Shown piece after piece: positions 6,544 to 14,980 of a DNA stretch of 31,998 nucleotides (positions are counted from its first letter, which is position 1; each line of letters opens with the position of its first letter). Both the position numbers and the translations under genes were made by a program. This DNA comes from a virus: positions 1 through 31,998 of IMG/VR virus record IMGVR_UViG_3300037427_000224. One strand, written 5' to 3'. The notes below the pieces were generated by a model that saw nothing but the letters and a program-made list of their open reading frames with translations, did no database searches and was not told the DNA's origin.

Positions 6544-6863
6544 TGTTTGCATTTCCCAATCCGTTTCAAAGACCTAGAAATCCATTTAGTGGACAAGGAA
6601 TTCAGTCTTTATTGATGCCAATTAGAAATCATTTAACCCAACAGCAAGACACCAGCGAAATAGATGCTTTAATGGAGCAAATCGGTCAAATGATTACTTC
6701 TTTTCCTAAGCCTTTAGAAGAAGCAAATGGACAACCTGAGCCGTTTGGTGGTGAAACAATGAAGCCTCCATACGATACGACAAATTTTGCGCAGGTTGAG
6801 CCACCAATGAAGAACACACCACACCTTGACGCTTTATATGGTGGGATATCTGGCTTAACTTAG
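6540..6863 (+). CDS. small Pro/Gln-rich protein of unknown function
   Basis: ATG 6540 overlaps the micropeptide stop (ATGA). A second ATG follows at once, so the start may be either. The 107-residue product begins MMFAFPNPFQRPRNPFSGQG, has one amphipathic helix (SEIDALMEQIGQMITSF) and a Pro-rich C-terminus ending LDALYGGISGLT. It has no cysteine, membrane segment or recognisable domain. It is the last link of the overlapping small-gene chain; a gap with a G-tract follows. Confidence 0.6.
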   Translation: MMFAFPNPFQRPRNPFSGQGIQSLLMPIRNHLTQQQDTSEIDALMEQIGQMITSFPKPLEEANGQPEPFGGETMKPPYDTTNFAQVEPPMKNTPHLDALYGGISGLT

Positions 6864-6891
6864 CATAAAATAATTTTTGGGGGGGGAAAAA

Positions 6892-7377
6892 TTGGTAGAT
6901 CCAGTAACGGCTATAGCTGCGGCAACAACTGCATTTAATTTAGTAAAAAAGGGCTTCCAAGCAGGGCGTGATGTGGAATCTATGTATTCTGACATCGGGA
7001 AATGGATGGGTGCGTGTTCTGATGTAAACCATGCAACTAAAATGGCACAGAACCCACCGATTTTTAAAAAACTATTTGCTGGGTCTTCTGTTGAGTCAGA
7101 AGCAATGGATGCTTTTGCTGCTAAGAAAAAAGCTGAGTCTATGGAAGATGAGTTGCGCACTTGGATTAATATGACTCATGGTCCGAATGCTTGGTCAGAT
7201 TTGCTTAAAATGCAGGCAAAAATAAGAAAGCAAAGGGCTGAAACATTATATAAACAAGCCGAGATGAGGAAAAAAATTAAAGAGTACATTGCTCTTGGTT
7301 TAGGAATATTAATAATAACTTCTGGAATTGTTTGGGTTAGTTACTTGGTACTAATAAGATTTACGGAACAATTATAA
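6892..7377 (+). CDS. conserved phage protein with C-terminal membrane helix
   Basis: I place the start at TTG 6892, because a run of eight G residues (6879-6886) lies five bases upstream as a ribosome site and the product then begins (M)VDPVTAIAAATTAFNLVKKG as in related phage proteins; another TTG at 6877 falls within the G-tract. The 161-residue protein has conserved DIGKWMGACSDVNHA, NPPIFKKLFAGSSVESEAMD and LRTWINMTHGPNAWSDLLKM segments, and a single C-terminal transmembrane helix (YIALGLGILIITSGIVWVSY). It is widespread in cyanophages and marine phages without a proven role; membrane anchoring near the end suggests lysis or entry. Confidence 0.75.
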   Translation: MVDPVTAIAAATTAFNLVKKGFQAGRDVESMYSDIGKWMGACSDVNHATKMAQNPPIFKKLFAGSSVESEAMDAFAAKKKAESMEDELRTWINMTHGPNAWSDLLKMQAKIRKQRAETLYKQAEMRKKIKEYIALGLGILIITSGIVWVSYLVLIRFTEQL

Positions 7378-7395
7378 TTTTATAAGGAATTTTAA

Positions 7396-8085
7396 ATGGC
7401 TACTAGCACTACAAGCGTATTTAATTTAGATGTAGACGAAATAATTGATGAGGCTTTTGAAAGAGCAGGAATGGGCAGGGCGTATAGTGGTTCTGACTTT
7501 AGAACAGCCAGAAGATCATTAAACCTCTTAAGTCAAGAGTTTGCTAATAGAGGAGTTAACCTTTGGACTATTGAAGATGCTACACAGGCACTAACTAGTG
7601 GTACAGCTACTTATACTCTGCCTGCTGACACCGTTGCAATACTGGATTACGCTATAAGAACGGGGACTGGTACTGGTCAAGTAGATACAACAATATCAAG
7701 AATGCATGTTGGCGACTATGCATCCCTTTCTAGTAAAAACACTACAGGAAGACCAACGCAAATATATATTGAAAGATTAAGGGATGCCCCTCAAATCACA
7801 ATGTGGCCTGTGCCAAATAATAATACTTATACCCTCGTTTACTACAGAGTAAGAAGAATTCAAGATTCTTCAAATGGTGGAGATTATCAATACGATGCAC
7901 CAACTCGATTCCTCCCTGCCGTCGTTGCTGGATTAGCTTATCATATAGCTTTAAAAAATCCCCCAGCAATTGAAAGAGTTCCCATGTTAAAACAAATGTA
8001 CGAAGAAGAGTGGCAATTAGCCGCCACTGAAGACAGGGACAGATCTAATTTTAAAATAGCACCTTCAACTTCTTATGCGTGGTAA
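7396..8085 (+). CDS. putative head-to-tail adaptor (T7 gp11/P22 gp4-like)
   Basis: The 229-residue product starts at ATG 7396 after TAAGGAATTTTAA. Features include an N-terminal helical half (VDEIIDEAFERAGMGRAYSG, then ARRSLNLLSQEFANRGVNLW), a beta region with TATYTLPADTVAILDYAIRT, TQIYIERLRDAPQITMWPVP and YTLVYYRVRRIQD, then a helical C-terminus (FLPAVVAGLAYHIALKNP). This alpha-beta-alpha layout is that of short-tail adaptor or tubular proteins linking portal and nozzle. The family placement is by architecture and recollection of marine phage homologues, not by search. A second protein of similar layout lies at 8360. Confidence 0.65.
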   Translation: MATSTTSVFNLDVDEIIDEAFERAGMGRAYSGSDFRTARRSLNLLSQEFANRGVNLWTIEDATQALTSGTATYTLPADTVAILDYAIRTGTGTGQVDTTISRMHVGDYASLSSKNTTGRPTQIYIERLRDAPQITMWPVPNNNTYTLVYYRVRRIQDSSNGGDYQYDAPTRFLPAVVAGLAYHIALKNPPAIERVPMLKQMYEEEWQLAATEDRDRSNFKIAPSTSYAW

Positions 8086-8087
8086 AT

Positions 8088-8363
8088 ATGGGAAACGGTA
8101 AATACGCATTTGGAATTTGCGACAGAACAGGACTTAAATACAAGTTAAGCGACCTTGTTTATGAAATAGCTAACAAAAGAAGAAATGGATTAAGAGTAGG
8201 AAGGGATGTGGTTGACAAAGACCACCCTCAAAATCATTTAGGCTCTATAAAACCAAAAGATGACCAGTCAATTCGTGGTGCAAGACCAGAACCAGATGAA
8301 GCATCGGTCAATACATCAACCTTTACTAACCTTTATCCACATACAGCAGGAACAAGAACATGA
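8088..8363 (+). CDS. small conserved phage protein between adaptor genes
   Basis: Start ATG 8088 lies three bases after the adaptor stop and gives MGNGKYAFGICDRTGLKYKL, which matches the usual beginning of this small phage family; GTG 8079, overlapping the stop, is an alternative. The 91-residue product has a conserved NGLRVGRDVVDKDHPQNHLG core (about residues 36-55), one Cys and a disordered C-terminus. It always seems to sit beside adaptor-like genes, suggesting a role at the head-tail connection; this is inference. Its stop overlaps the next ATG (ATGA). Confidence 0.7.
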   Translation: MGNGKYAFGICDRTGLKYKLSDLVYEIANKRRNGLRVGRDVVDKDHPQNHLGSIKPKDDQSIRGARPEPDEASVNTSTFTNLYPHTAGTRT

Positions 8364-8983
8364 CGACTTATGCACTACTTGTCCAAAACATAAAAGACTT
8401 TATGGAAGATGATGGAACAGAGTTTTCTAATGAAATAGACAAGTTTATTGATATAGCCGAATTAAAGCTTTCAAGAGATATTTCAACACCAGAATTTAGA
8501 AAAAGAGTAACCTCTTCTTTAACTCAAAGTGATCCATTCTTAACGATGCCGTCAGACGCAATAACATTAGAACATCTTCACATTATAAATTCTAATGTTC
8601 GTTCAATTTTATTATTAAAATCTGATGAGTTTATGATGGAATACTGGCCAAACAGAACAACCACTGGTACACCTAAATACTATGCTTACCTTGACACTTC
8701 TACAATTTATGTAGCACCAACCCCGTCAACAAACTTTTCAGTTGAATTGTCTTATGAAGCACGGCTGACAGGGTTGTCTAGTGACAATACAAGCAATTGG
8801 CTCAGTACTAATGCTTCAGATGCTTTGTTGTACGCCTGTATGATAGAAGCGTCTACGTTTAATCGAAACTACAACTTACAAGACAGGTATACTGCAATGT
8901 ACAAAGAATCTATTAAAGGCATTAATAAAGAACAACATCAAAAAATATCTACTGACAATTTTTATATGAAATCGGAGGGTTAA
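8360..8983 (+). CDS. second adaptor-like head-tail connector protein
   Basis: The 207-residue product begins at ATG 8360 overlapping the previous stop. It opens with helices (YALLVQNIKDFMEDDGTEFS, FIDIAELKLSRDIST), then a beta domain (PFLTMPSDAITLEHLHIINS, YYAYLDTSTIYVAPTP, FSVELSYEARLTGLS) and C-terminal helices (ASDALLYACMIEASTFNRNY). The order of elements parallels the protein at 7396-8085, although identity is low. Both may be adaptor-family members, one serving as a head-completion protein. Assigned by architecture and position. Confidence 0.6.
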   Translation: MTTYALLVQNIKDFMEDDGTEFSNEIDKFIDIAELKLSRDISTPEFRKRVTSSLTQSDPFLTMPSDAITLEHLHIINSNVRSILLLKSDEFMMEYWPNRTTTGTPKYYAYLDTSTIYVAPTPSTNFSVELSYEARLTGLSSDNTSNWLSTNASDALLYACMIEASTFNRNYNLQDRYTAMYKESIKGINKEQHQKISTDNFYMKSEG

Positions 8984-8986
8984 CCA

Positions 8987-9433
8987 ATGGCAACCTCAAA
9001 TGCAGCAACCAATTATTTAGAAAGAAGGTTGTTAAACTTTTTATTTAAAAACAATGCAGCTATAGGTGGCGTTACCTTCGCAAGTCCGGGCGATAGTATT
9101 TATGTAGGTTTAGCTACAGCCGTATCTGCGGCAGAAACAGGTTCGTTAACAGAAGCAAGTTATACCAATTATGCAAGACAACAAGTAACAGCATCTGCTT
9201 GGACAACTATCGGGGCTGATTCAACTGATGCTCAGACAGCAAAGAATACAGCTAATATAGAGTACTCAGCTTCTGGAACAGATGGAACATCTACCATAAC
9301 ACATGTATTTATTGCTGATGCAAGCTCAAGTGGTAACATACTTTTTGTGGGTCAGTTAGATGCGCCAAAAGCAATTGCTGAAGGCGATATATTTAGAATT
9401 AACGCAACAAACTTGAGTATTGAATTGAAGTAA
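8987..9433 (+). CDS. tail or virion structural protein, small beta domain
   Basis: The 148-residue product starts at ATG 8987 behind GGAGGG (8974-8979). It belongs by appearance to a common small phage structural family: TNYLERRLLNFLFKNNAAIG near the N-terminus, DSIYVGLATAVS, TNYARQQVTASAWTTI, a THVFIADASSSGNILFVGQL strand pair and a final GDIFRINATNLSIELK. These proteins lie next to fibre genes in many tailed phages, and a tail-fibre attachment or decoration role is likely. Its stop overlaps the start of the large fibre gene (TAATG), so they are probably made together. Confidence 0.7.
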   Translation: MATSNAATNYLERRLLNFLFKNNAAIGGVTFASPGDSIYVGLATAVSAAETGSLTEASYTNYARQQVTASAWTTIGADSTDAQTAKNTANIEYSASGTDGTSTITHVFIADASSSGNILFVGQLDAPKAIAEGDIFRINATNLSIELK

Positions 9434-11460
9434 TGGCATTAGCAATAAAAGACAGAGTTAAGGAAACCACTACCACTACAAGTACAGGAACGTATACGCT
9501 TGGTGGTGCAGTAACAGGCTTTGAGACTTTTAATGATAATCTTAGTGATGCTGATACAACGTATTACGCCTGTACGGATAATACAAATTTTGAAGTTGGC
9601 ATAGGCACGTTTACGTCTTCTGGTACTACGTTAGCTAGAACAACAATATTAGCTAGTTCTAATTCCAACAGTGCCGTTAACTGGTCATCAGGAACAAGAA
9701 CAATCTTTATGACATACCCTGCTGACAAGGCAGTGTTTAAAGATGCAAGTAATAATATAAACGGCACTTTTGTAGGAAACATAACAGGTAATGTTACAGG
9801 CAATACTTCTGGGACTGCAGCAACTGTAACAACGGCTGCTCAATCAAACATTACTTCATTGGGAACACTTACAACGCTGACTGTTGATAATGTTATAATT
9901 AACGGAACAACGATTGGGCATACAGACGACACCGATTTAATTACATTGGCTGATGGCGTGGCAACAGTTGCTGGAGAAATTTCAGTTACGACCTTAGATA
10001 TTGGAGGAACAAATGTTACCTCAACTGCGGCAGAATTAAATGTACTTGATGGTATTGCATCTATAGATACTGATATTAGTTCTGTGTCTGGAAGTGATGA
10101 TACTTTAGCATCAGCTAAAGCAATTAAAACATACGTTGATGCAAAGGTAACAGCAGAAGATTTAGATGTTACGAGTGATAGTGGTACGATTGCGATAGAT
10201 TTAGATAGTGAAACTCTTACTATAGCAGGTGGTTCTGGTATAGACACTTCGGCAACGTCTAATACGGTTACGATAGCAGGAGAAGACGCTACAACTTCTA
10301 ATAAAGGTGTAGCTTCATTTAGTTCAGATAATTTTGCTGTATCAAGTGGTGCAGTAACAATCAAAGACGGTGGCGTGGTAACTGCTGAATTAGCAGATGA
10401 TGCTGTTACAGCAGATAAGTTAGCAGATGATGCAGTTGTAAATGCAAGTGTAGCGTCAGGAGCGGCAATAGCTGTATCTAAAACAGCCTTAACTGCTGGA
10501 ACTGGTATAAGTTTATCTACAAATACTTTAAATGTAGATGCAGCACAAACTGGCATTACTTCTCTTCTTGCTACTGATATTAAAATTGGTGAAGATGACC
10601 AGACGAAGATAGATTTTGAAACAGCCGATACAATTAATTTTTATGCAGGAAACGAAAAGCAATTAGTTCTTACGGATGGAGCTTTAACTCCCGGAACTAA
10701 TGCAATTCTTGATTTAGGTACAGATGCGTTAGAATTTAAAGATGCTTATTTTGACGGAACTGTTGAAGCTGATGCAATTACTGTCGGTGGTACAGCACTT
10801 AACACTGTAATTGCAGGAGTAACAGTTACAAATGCAACAACAGCAGCAGTTGCTACTACAGTAACTATTACTGACAATGAAAGTACAAATGAAGATAACG
10901 CTATTATATTTACAGCAGGTGGTGATGTAGATGGTGGTAATATAGGATTAGAATCAGATGGTCATTTAACTTATAACCCAAGCACTGGTACATTGATAGC
11001 AACTATATTTAAACCAGAAAATGGCAGTCAAGCAAACGTAATTTTTACTAATAGCGATGGACAATTATGTTTTGCGATGGATGGCAATACTAGTAAGATT
11101 ACTTTCTTTTTAGACGATGAAGATGGGCAACCAATATTTACTTTCCAAGAAGAAGATGGAACAGATATTATGGATGGTGGTGATACAGATGTTACTGTAC
11201 ATAAACCATTTATAGCAAATAGTACAATAACAGTTGCAGGTGTGGTTGATATAACGGACACTACTGACTCTAGCGATGCTACAGGTGATACAGGAGCATT
11301 AAGAGTTGAAGGTGGTGTAAGTATAGCTAAAAAACTTTTTGTTGGCACAGACGCTGATATAGACGGAACTCTTGAAGCAGATGCAATTACAGTTAACGGA
11401 TCAACCTTGGCTTCAGTAATAGCAGATGAAGCAACAGCATTAGCAATAGCGTTAGGATAA
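9433..11460 (+). CDS. large tail-fibre-like protein
   Basis: The 675-residue product has an N-terminal domain (about residues 1-95, KDRVKETTTTTSTGTYTLGG to RTIFMTYPADKAVF) seen on many marine phage fibres, presumably for attachment to the tail. A long, low-complexity Thr/Ala/Asp-rich shaft follows, with known spacer motifs: SLGTLTTLTVDN, STAAELNVLDGIASI (about 197-211), and a tandem ELADDAVTADKLADDAV repeat. C-terminal strands with TGALRVEGGVSIAKKLFVGT follow. The composition and repeats suggest a trimeric beta-helical fibre. No S74 or G2 processing domain is present at its end, so it may need a partner tip from another gene. Receptor specificity cannot be read. Confidence 0.8.
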   Translation: MALAIKDRVKETTTTTSTGTYTLGGAVTGFETFNDNLSDADTTYYACTDNTNFEVGIGTFTSSGTTLARTTILASSNSNSAVNWSSGTRTIFMTYPADKAVFKDASNNINGTFVGNITGNVTGNTSGTAATVTTAAQSNITSLGTLTTLTVDNVIINGTTIGHTDDTDLITLADGVATVAGEISVTTLDIGGTNVTSTAAELNVLDGIASIDTDISSVSGSDDTLASAKAIKTYVDAKVTAEDLDVTSDSGTIAIDLDSETLTIAGGSGIDTSATSNTVTIAGEDATTSNKGVASFSSDNFAVSSGAVTIKDGGVVTAELADDAVTADKLADDAVVNASVASGAAIAVSKTALTAGTGISLSTNTLNVDAAQTGITSLLATDIKIGEDDQTKIDFETADTINFYAGNEKQLVLTDGALTPGTNAILDLGTDALEFKDAYFDGTVEADAITVGGTALNTVIAGVTVTNATTAAVATTVTITDNESTNEDNAIIFTAGGDVDGGNIGLESDGHLTYNPSTGTLIATIFKPENGSQANVIFTNSDGQLCFAMDGNTSKITFFLDDEDGQPIFTFQEEDGTDIMDGGDTDVTVHKPFIANSTITVAGVVDITDTTDSSDATGDTGALRVEGGVSIAKKLFVGTDADIDGTLEADAITVNGSTLASVIADEATALAIALG

Positions 11461-11463
11461 GAT

Positions 11464-11829
11464 ATGGCAAATACATTTAAAGTAGTAACTTTTGCGGCAG
11501 AACCTGCATCGGCAGGAACGGAATATGTTTTGTACACTACAGCAGGAAGCACAACAACAATTATTCTTGGACTTTTGTTGTGTAACATCCATACATCTCA
11601 AGTTACAGCAACTGTTCGGTTAATTAGTGACACAACAAAAACAGGTGCTACAGGAAATGCAAATAACACAACAAGTGTACTTGTGAAAGATATTCCCATC
11701 CCAGCAGGAAGTTCTGTAGAGATAATGGCAGGAAACAAAATTGTATTAGAAACAACAGACCAGATAGATATAGATTGCAGTGTAGCAGATAAGTTAAGTG
11801 GCACTATGAGCATTATGGAGATAACATAA
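11464..11829 (+). CDS. small virion protein in fibre cluster
   Basis: The 121-residue product starts at ATG 11464 after AGGATAAG, three bases past the fibre stop. It is beta-rich: ANTFKVVTFAAEPASAGTEY, TTIILGLLLCNIHTSQVTAT, LVKDIPIPAGSSVEIMAGNK and IDIDCSVADKLSGTMSIMEI. The 'IP.P.G.S.....G.KIVLE..D' pattern recurs in small phage proteins beside fibres. A base or collar protein for the fibre is possible but unproven. It has no signal peptide. It is followed after one base by the next fibre gene. Confidence 0.65.
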   Translation: MANTFKVVTFAAEPASAGTEYVLYTTAGSTTTIILGLLLCNIHTSQVTATVRLISDTTKTGATGNANNTTSVLVKDIPIPAGSSVEIMAGNKIVLETTDQIDIDCSVADKLSGTMSIMEIT

Positions 11830-11830
11830 T

Positions 11831-12778
11831 ATGCCTTATGTAGGTAACGAACCAACAAGCAATTTTGCATCCGTTACTAAAGACCTGTTTAGTGGAGATG
11901 GGAGTACAGTAGCTTTTACGTTGTCCAAAGCATCCACAACCAATGGCGTTGCCGTTTTTGTAGAGAATGTAAGGCAAGAACCTACAATAGCGTATGCAGT
12001 CAGTGGTACGACATTGACGTTTACTGCTGCCCCTGTAACAAGCAGTGGCAATAACATTTATGTATTGCATCACAACGCACCTGCAAGCACAGCCAATCAT
12101 CCTGCAGCACAAGATTTGACTGCTGTTAAGGGTACATTTACAGGCGATGTAAAACTTCTCAAAGGAGATAGTAGTGCTATATCGCAATATTTTCAAAACT
12201 CATCTACAGGTTCAGGTGCAACAGATGGTGTTCAAATTGCTTTAGGTTCTAGCGAAGATTTTCAAATATGGAATTATGAAAACACAGCACTTACTATTGC
12301 TACTAATAATGCTGAAGCTCTAAAAATAGATGCTAATGGTCATATAACTATGGCAAAACAATCTGCTTTTCATGCACCTACGGCTGACCAAGCTAACATG
12401 GCAATTAACACACTGCATACTATTGCTTTTGGAACAGAAGTTTATGATATTAATGGAGATTGGGATAGCAGTTCATCTACATTTACTGCACCTGTTACTG
12501 GGAAGTATCAAATTAATGTTAATTTATATTTAGGTTCAATAGATATAGATACGGCTTATTATCAATTAGAATTTCGTTCATCTAATAGAGTTTATTATTT
12601 TATACATGGCGCAACTCATGGGGATGCTGATACAACTTGGCAAACTATTGCTCTTTCTGCTTTAGTTGATATGGATGCTTCGGATACATTAATTCCAAAA
12701 CTTAATATACCTAACAATGGTGCAGCACAAACTGACGGAACTACTTTTGGTTCTATTACAGGATTTTTAGCGTGTTAA
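11831..12778 (+). CDS. tail fibre with C1q/TNF-like C-terminal domain
   Basis: The 315-residue product has an N-terminal module starting MPYVGNEPTSNFASVTKDLF (residues 1-90, with a VAVFVENVRQEP strand) as on cyanophage fibres, a short shaft (about 95-175) and a C-terminal jelly-roll domain (about 178-315). The C-terminal domain has the C1q-like pattern STFTAPVTGKYQINVNLYLG followed by YQLEFRSSNRVYYFIH and a final GSITGFLAC. C1q-like domains form trimers at fibre tips and bind surface ligands. The same tip occurs in the protein at 15886-16689. No catalytic residues are seen. Confidence 0.8.
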   Translation: MPYVGNEPTSNFASVTKDLFSGDGSTVAFTLSKASTTNGVAVFVENVRQEPTIAYAVSGTTLTFTAAPVTSSGNNIYVLHHNAPASTANHPAAQDLTAVKGTFTGDVKLLKGDSSAISQYFQNSSTGSGATDGVQIALGSSEDFQIWNYENTALTIATNNAEALKIDANGHITMAKQSAFHAPTADQANMAINTLHTIAFGTEVYDINGDWDSSSSTFTAPVTGKYQINVNLYLGSIDIDTAYYQLEFRSSNRVYYFIHGATHGDADTTWQTIALSALVDMDASDTLIPKLNIPNNGAAQTDGTTFGSITGFLAC

Positions 12779-12781
12779 TAC

Positions 12782-12797
12782 AGGGTGAAATAACCCT
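12782..12797 (+). terminator. weak hairpin between fibre genes
   Basis: AGGGT (12782-12786) and ACCCT (12793-12797) form a 5-bp stem with a 6-base loop, followed by CTTTAAAA. It begins 4 bases after a stop codon. Too short and T-poor for a confident terminator; it may only space the genes. Confidence 0.35.
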
Positions 12798-12817
12798 CTT
12801 TAAAAGGAGAAAATAAA

Positions 12818-13096
12818 ATGGCAAAATTAACATTAACAATAGAAGTAGATGATACTGACCAAACAGTATTAAAGAATGATTTACTAGACATTAACGATTG
12901 GGTACAAGCTGCAATGACAGGTAAAATTAATAACGCTTGGAAACGTATGCAGACTGAATGGACTACAAAACTAATGAATGACGATAGCTTTACTGACAGC
13001 ATACCCTCTAACAAAGCAGACTTTGTAACATTAGTAACGGCTCGTTCTGACTATAAAGACAGAAAAGCCAGAGATGATGCAAGTAAGATAGGATAA
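12818..13096 (+). CDS. small protein of unknown function
   Basis: The 92-residue product starts at ATG 12818 after AAAAGGAGAAAATAAA, a strong ribosome site. It opens with a beta hairpin (MAKLTLTIEVDDTDQTVLKN), then a helix with NDWVQAAMTGKINNAWKRMQ and a basic C-terminal helix (DYKDRKARDDASKIG). It is hydrophilic with no membrane segment. The layout recalls small accessory proteins encoded between cyanophage fibre genes; a fibre assembly role is a guess. Confidence 0.65.
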   Translation: MAKLTLTIEVDDTDQTVLKNDLLDINDWVQAAMTGKINNAWKRMQTEWTTKLMNDDSFTDSIPSNKADFVTLVTARSDYKDRKARDDASKIG

Positions 13097-13102
13097 TAAT
13101 AT

Positions 13103-14968
13103 ATGCCTTATATAGGGAAATCTCCACATTTCGGTGTACGCAACCGATTTATCTATACTGCCACAGCAGGTAATACATCTAAATCTGGAGCAGACGATAA
13201 TGGGGCTACCTTAACCTTTACAGATGGTGCGTATGTAGATGTTTATCTTAATGGTTCGTTGCTCAAGCCTGACACAGACTATGTTACAACAACAGCTAAT
13301 ACTATAGGCAGTATTGCAGCCATGTCTCTTAATGATATACTTGAAGTGGTTGTGTATGATGTTTTTAGTGTATCCGATACAGTAAGTGCGACAAGTGGTG
13401 GTACGTTTAGTGCAGGAGTTAATATAGATGGTGGTGTTGTTGTTAATGAATCAAGTGCTGATGTAGATTTCAGAGTTGAATCTAATGGACAGACACATAA
13501 GTTGTTTGTTAATGGTGGAGAAGACGTTGTTTGTTTTGGTTTTGAAACACCTGAAACAATCGGTGGTATTGAATCAGGAGTACAAATTGAAGGAACAGAT
13601 TACGCAGGTGGTTCTTTAAGTATTTGGCGAAATGCAAATGATGATGCAGGTGGATATTTAAATTTAGGTAAAAGCAGAGGTACTGCCGTTAACTCTGATA
13701 CGATTATTCAAGATAATGATGATTGTGGGATTATTAATTTTTTTGGTGCTGATGGTGGTGATAGAGCGCATCCTGTAGCTTCAATCCGTGGTGCTGTAGA
13801 TGGTACACCCGGAAGCAACGATATGCCCGGAAGACTTGAGTTTTGGACTACTGTTGATGGTGGTACAACTATGGCAGAAAAGATGAGAATTGATAATGCT
13901 GGCAGGGTAGGTATTGAAACTAGCAATCCAAAAAGAGAATTATCTATTGGAACACATGGAAGTTCTAGTACTGCTGAAATAGCATTTGGTACAACAACTA
14001 CTGGTTATGCTTCATTGTTGTTTGGCGATAGCACAAGTGGTGCAGCTTTATATAGTGGGTATGTACAGTATCAACACAATGGCGATTATATGATTCTTGC
14101 ATCTTCTGGTTTAGAAAGAATGAGAATTCTGTCTGATGGTAATATAGTTGGAGGTAGAACTTCAAATGATTTAACGGCAGCGGGATGGAGTTTAGAAGCG
14201 TCTGGTACAGGTGCTTTTATAAGAAGTGGCGGCCCATGTGTTATTCTTAGCCGTTTAACAAATGACGGTGAAATTATTAGACTTGACCAAGGGGGTACAA
14301 CAGAAGGAACTATATCCGTTAGTGGTTCAACAATATCTTATAATGCCTTTAGTGGTTCTCACTGGTCAAGGTTAGCAGATAACTCCAAACCAACCATATT
14401 GCGTGGTACAGTCATGGAAACTATTGATGAGATGTGCGATTGGTATCAAGCTGAATATACCTCACAGGAAGAAGAAAAGTATGAAGATGGAGATGATATT
14501 CCAGATGGCAAAAAAGTTGGAGATGTAAAACAAGAAAAGATAATTTCTAAAGATTCCATTGCCTTACCAGAAGGTAAAAAAGTGGGTGATACAATTACAC
14601 ATACTGTTGATGGTGTAGATTATACAGCTAAGATACTTCAAGAAACTGATTATAAACACCCAAAATGTAAAATATCGGATACAGCCGATTGCACAAATGT
14701 CTATGGTGTGTTTTTAGCTTGGGATAGTGATGATGATGCTGTTAATGATATGTATGTAAATGCTGTAGGTACAAATGTTATTAGAATACACAAAGACCAA
14801 ACAGTATCTAAAGGTGATTTATTAACATCTAATGGTGATGGAACAGCTAAGAAGCAAGATGATGATATTATTAGAAGCAAGACAATAGGTAAAGTTTTAT
14901 CTAATAAAAAACAAGAAACATATAGTGATGGTTCGTACACTGTTCCATGTGCCTTGTATTGTGGTTAG
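13103..14968 (+). CDS. tail fibre with C-terminal peptidase G2-like domain
   Basis: The 621-residue product has an N-terminal module MPYIGKSPHFGVRNRFIYTA with GAYVDVYLNGSLLKPDTDY (about residues 1-95), a shaft with VDFRVESNGQTHKLFVNGG (about 121-140), then MRIDNAGRVGIETSNPKREL and MRILSDGNIVGGRTS strands. A C-terminal region follows (about 428-621). The end resembles the peptidase G2/IMC autoprocessing domain of cyanophage fibres: TNVYGVFLAWDSDDDAVNDM, VNAVGTNVIRIHKD, SKGDLLTSNGDGTAKKQDDD, IRSKTIGKVLSNK and a final PCALYCG. Such domains assist trimer folding and may cleave themselves off. The active-site residues cannot be assigned by eye. Confidence 0.75.
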   Translation: MPYIGKSPHFGVRNRFIYTATAGNTSKSGADDNGATLTFTDGAYVDVYLNGSLLKPDTDYVTTTANTIGSIAAMSLNDILEVVVYDVFSVSDTVSATSGGTFSAGVNIDGGVVVNESSADVDFRVESNGQTHKLFVNGGEDVVCFGFETPETIGGIESGVQIEGTDYAGGSLSIWRNANDDAGGYLNLGKSRGTAVNSDTIIQDNDDCGIINFFGADGGDRAHPVASIRGAVDGTPGSNDMPGRLEFWTTVDGGTTMAEKMRIDNAGRVGIETSNPKRELSIGTHGSSSTAEIAFGTTTTGYASLLFGDSTSGAALYSGYVQYQHNGDYMILASSGLERMRILSDGNIVGGRTSNDLTAAGWSLEASGTGAFIRSGGPCVILSRLTNDGEIIRLDQGGTTEGTISVSGSTISYNAFSGSHWSRLADNSKPTILRGTVMETIDEMCDWYQAEYTSQEEEKYEDGDDIPDGKKVGDVKQEKIISKDSIALPEGKKVGDTITHTVDGVDYTAKILQETDYKHPKCKISDTADCTNVYGVFLAWDSDDDAVNDMYVNAVGTNVIRIHKDQTVSKGDLLTSNGDGTAKKQDDDIIRSKTIGKVLSNKKQETYSDGSYTVPCALYCG

Positions 14969-14980
14969 GAGTATAGATAG

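Noticed and set aside
10386-10440. Tandem ADDAVTADKLADDAV repeat as a possible mobile or CRISPR-like repeat
   Set aside because: It is in frame within a fibre shaft and is a common marine fibre spacer, so it is structural rather than mobile.
9840-10556. 238-codon reverse-strand frame opposite the large fibre
   Set aside because: Biased Ser/Val/Ala antisense of a repetitive fibre shaft; no domain and all neighbours are on the + strand.
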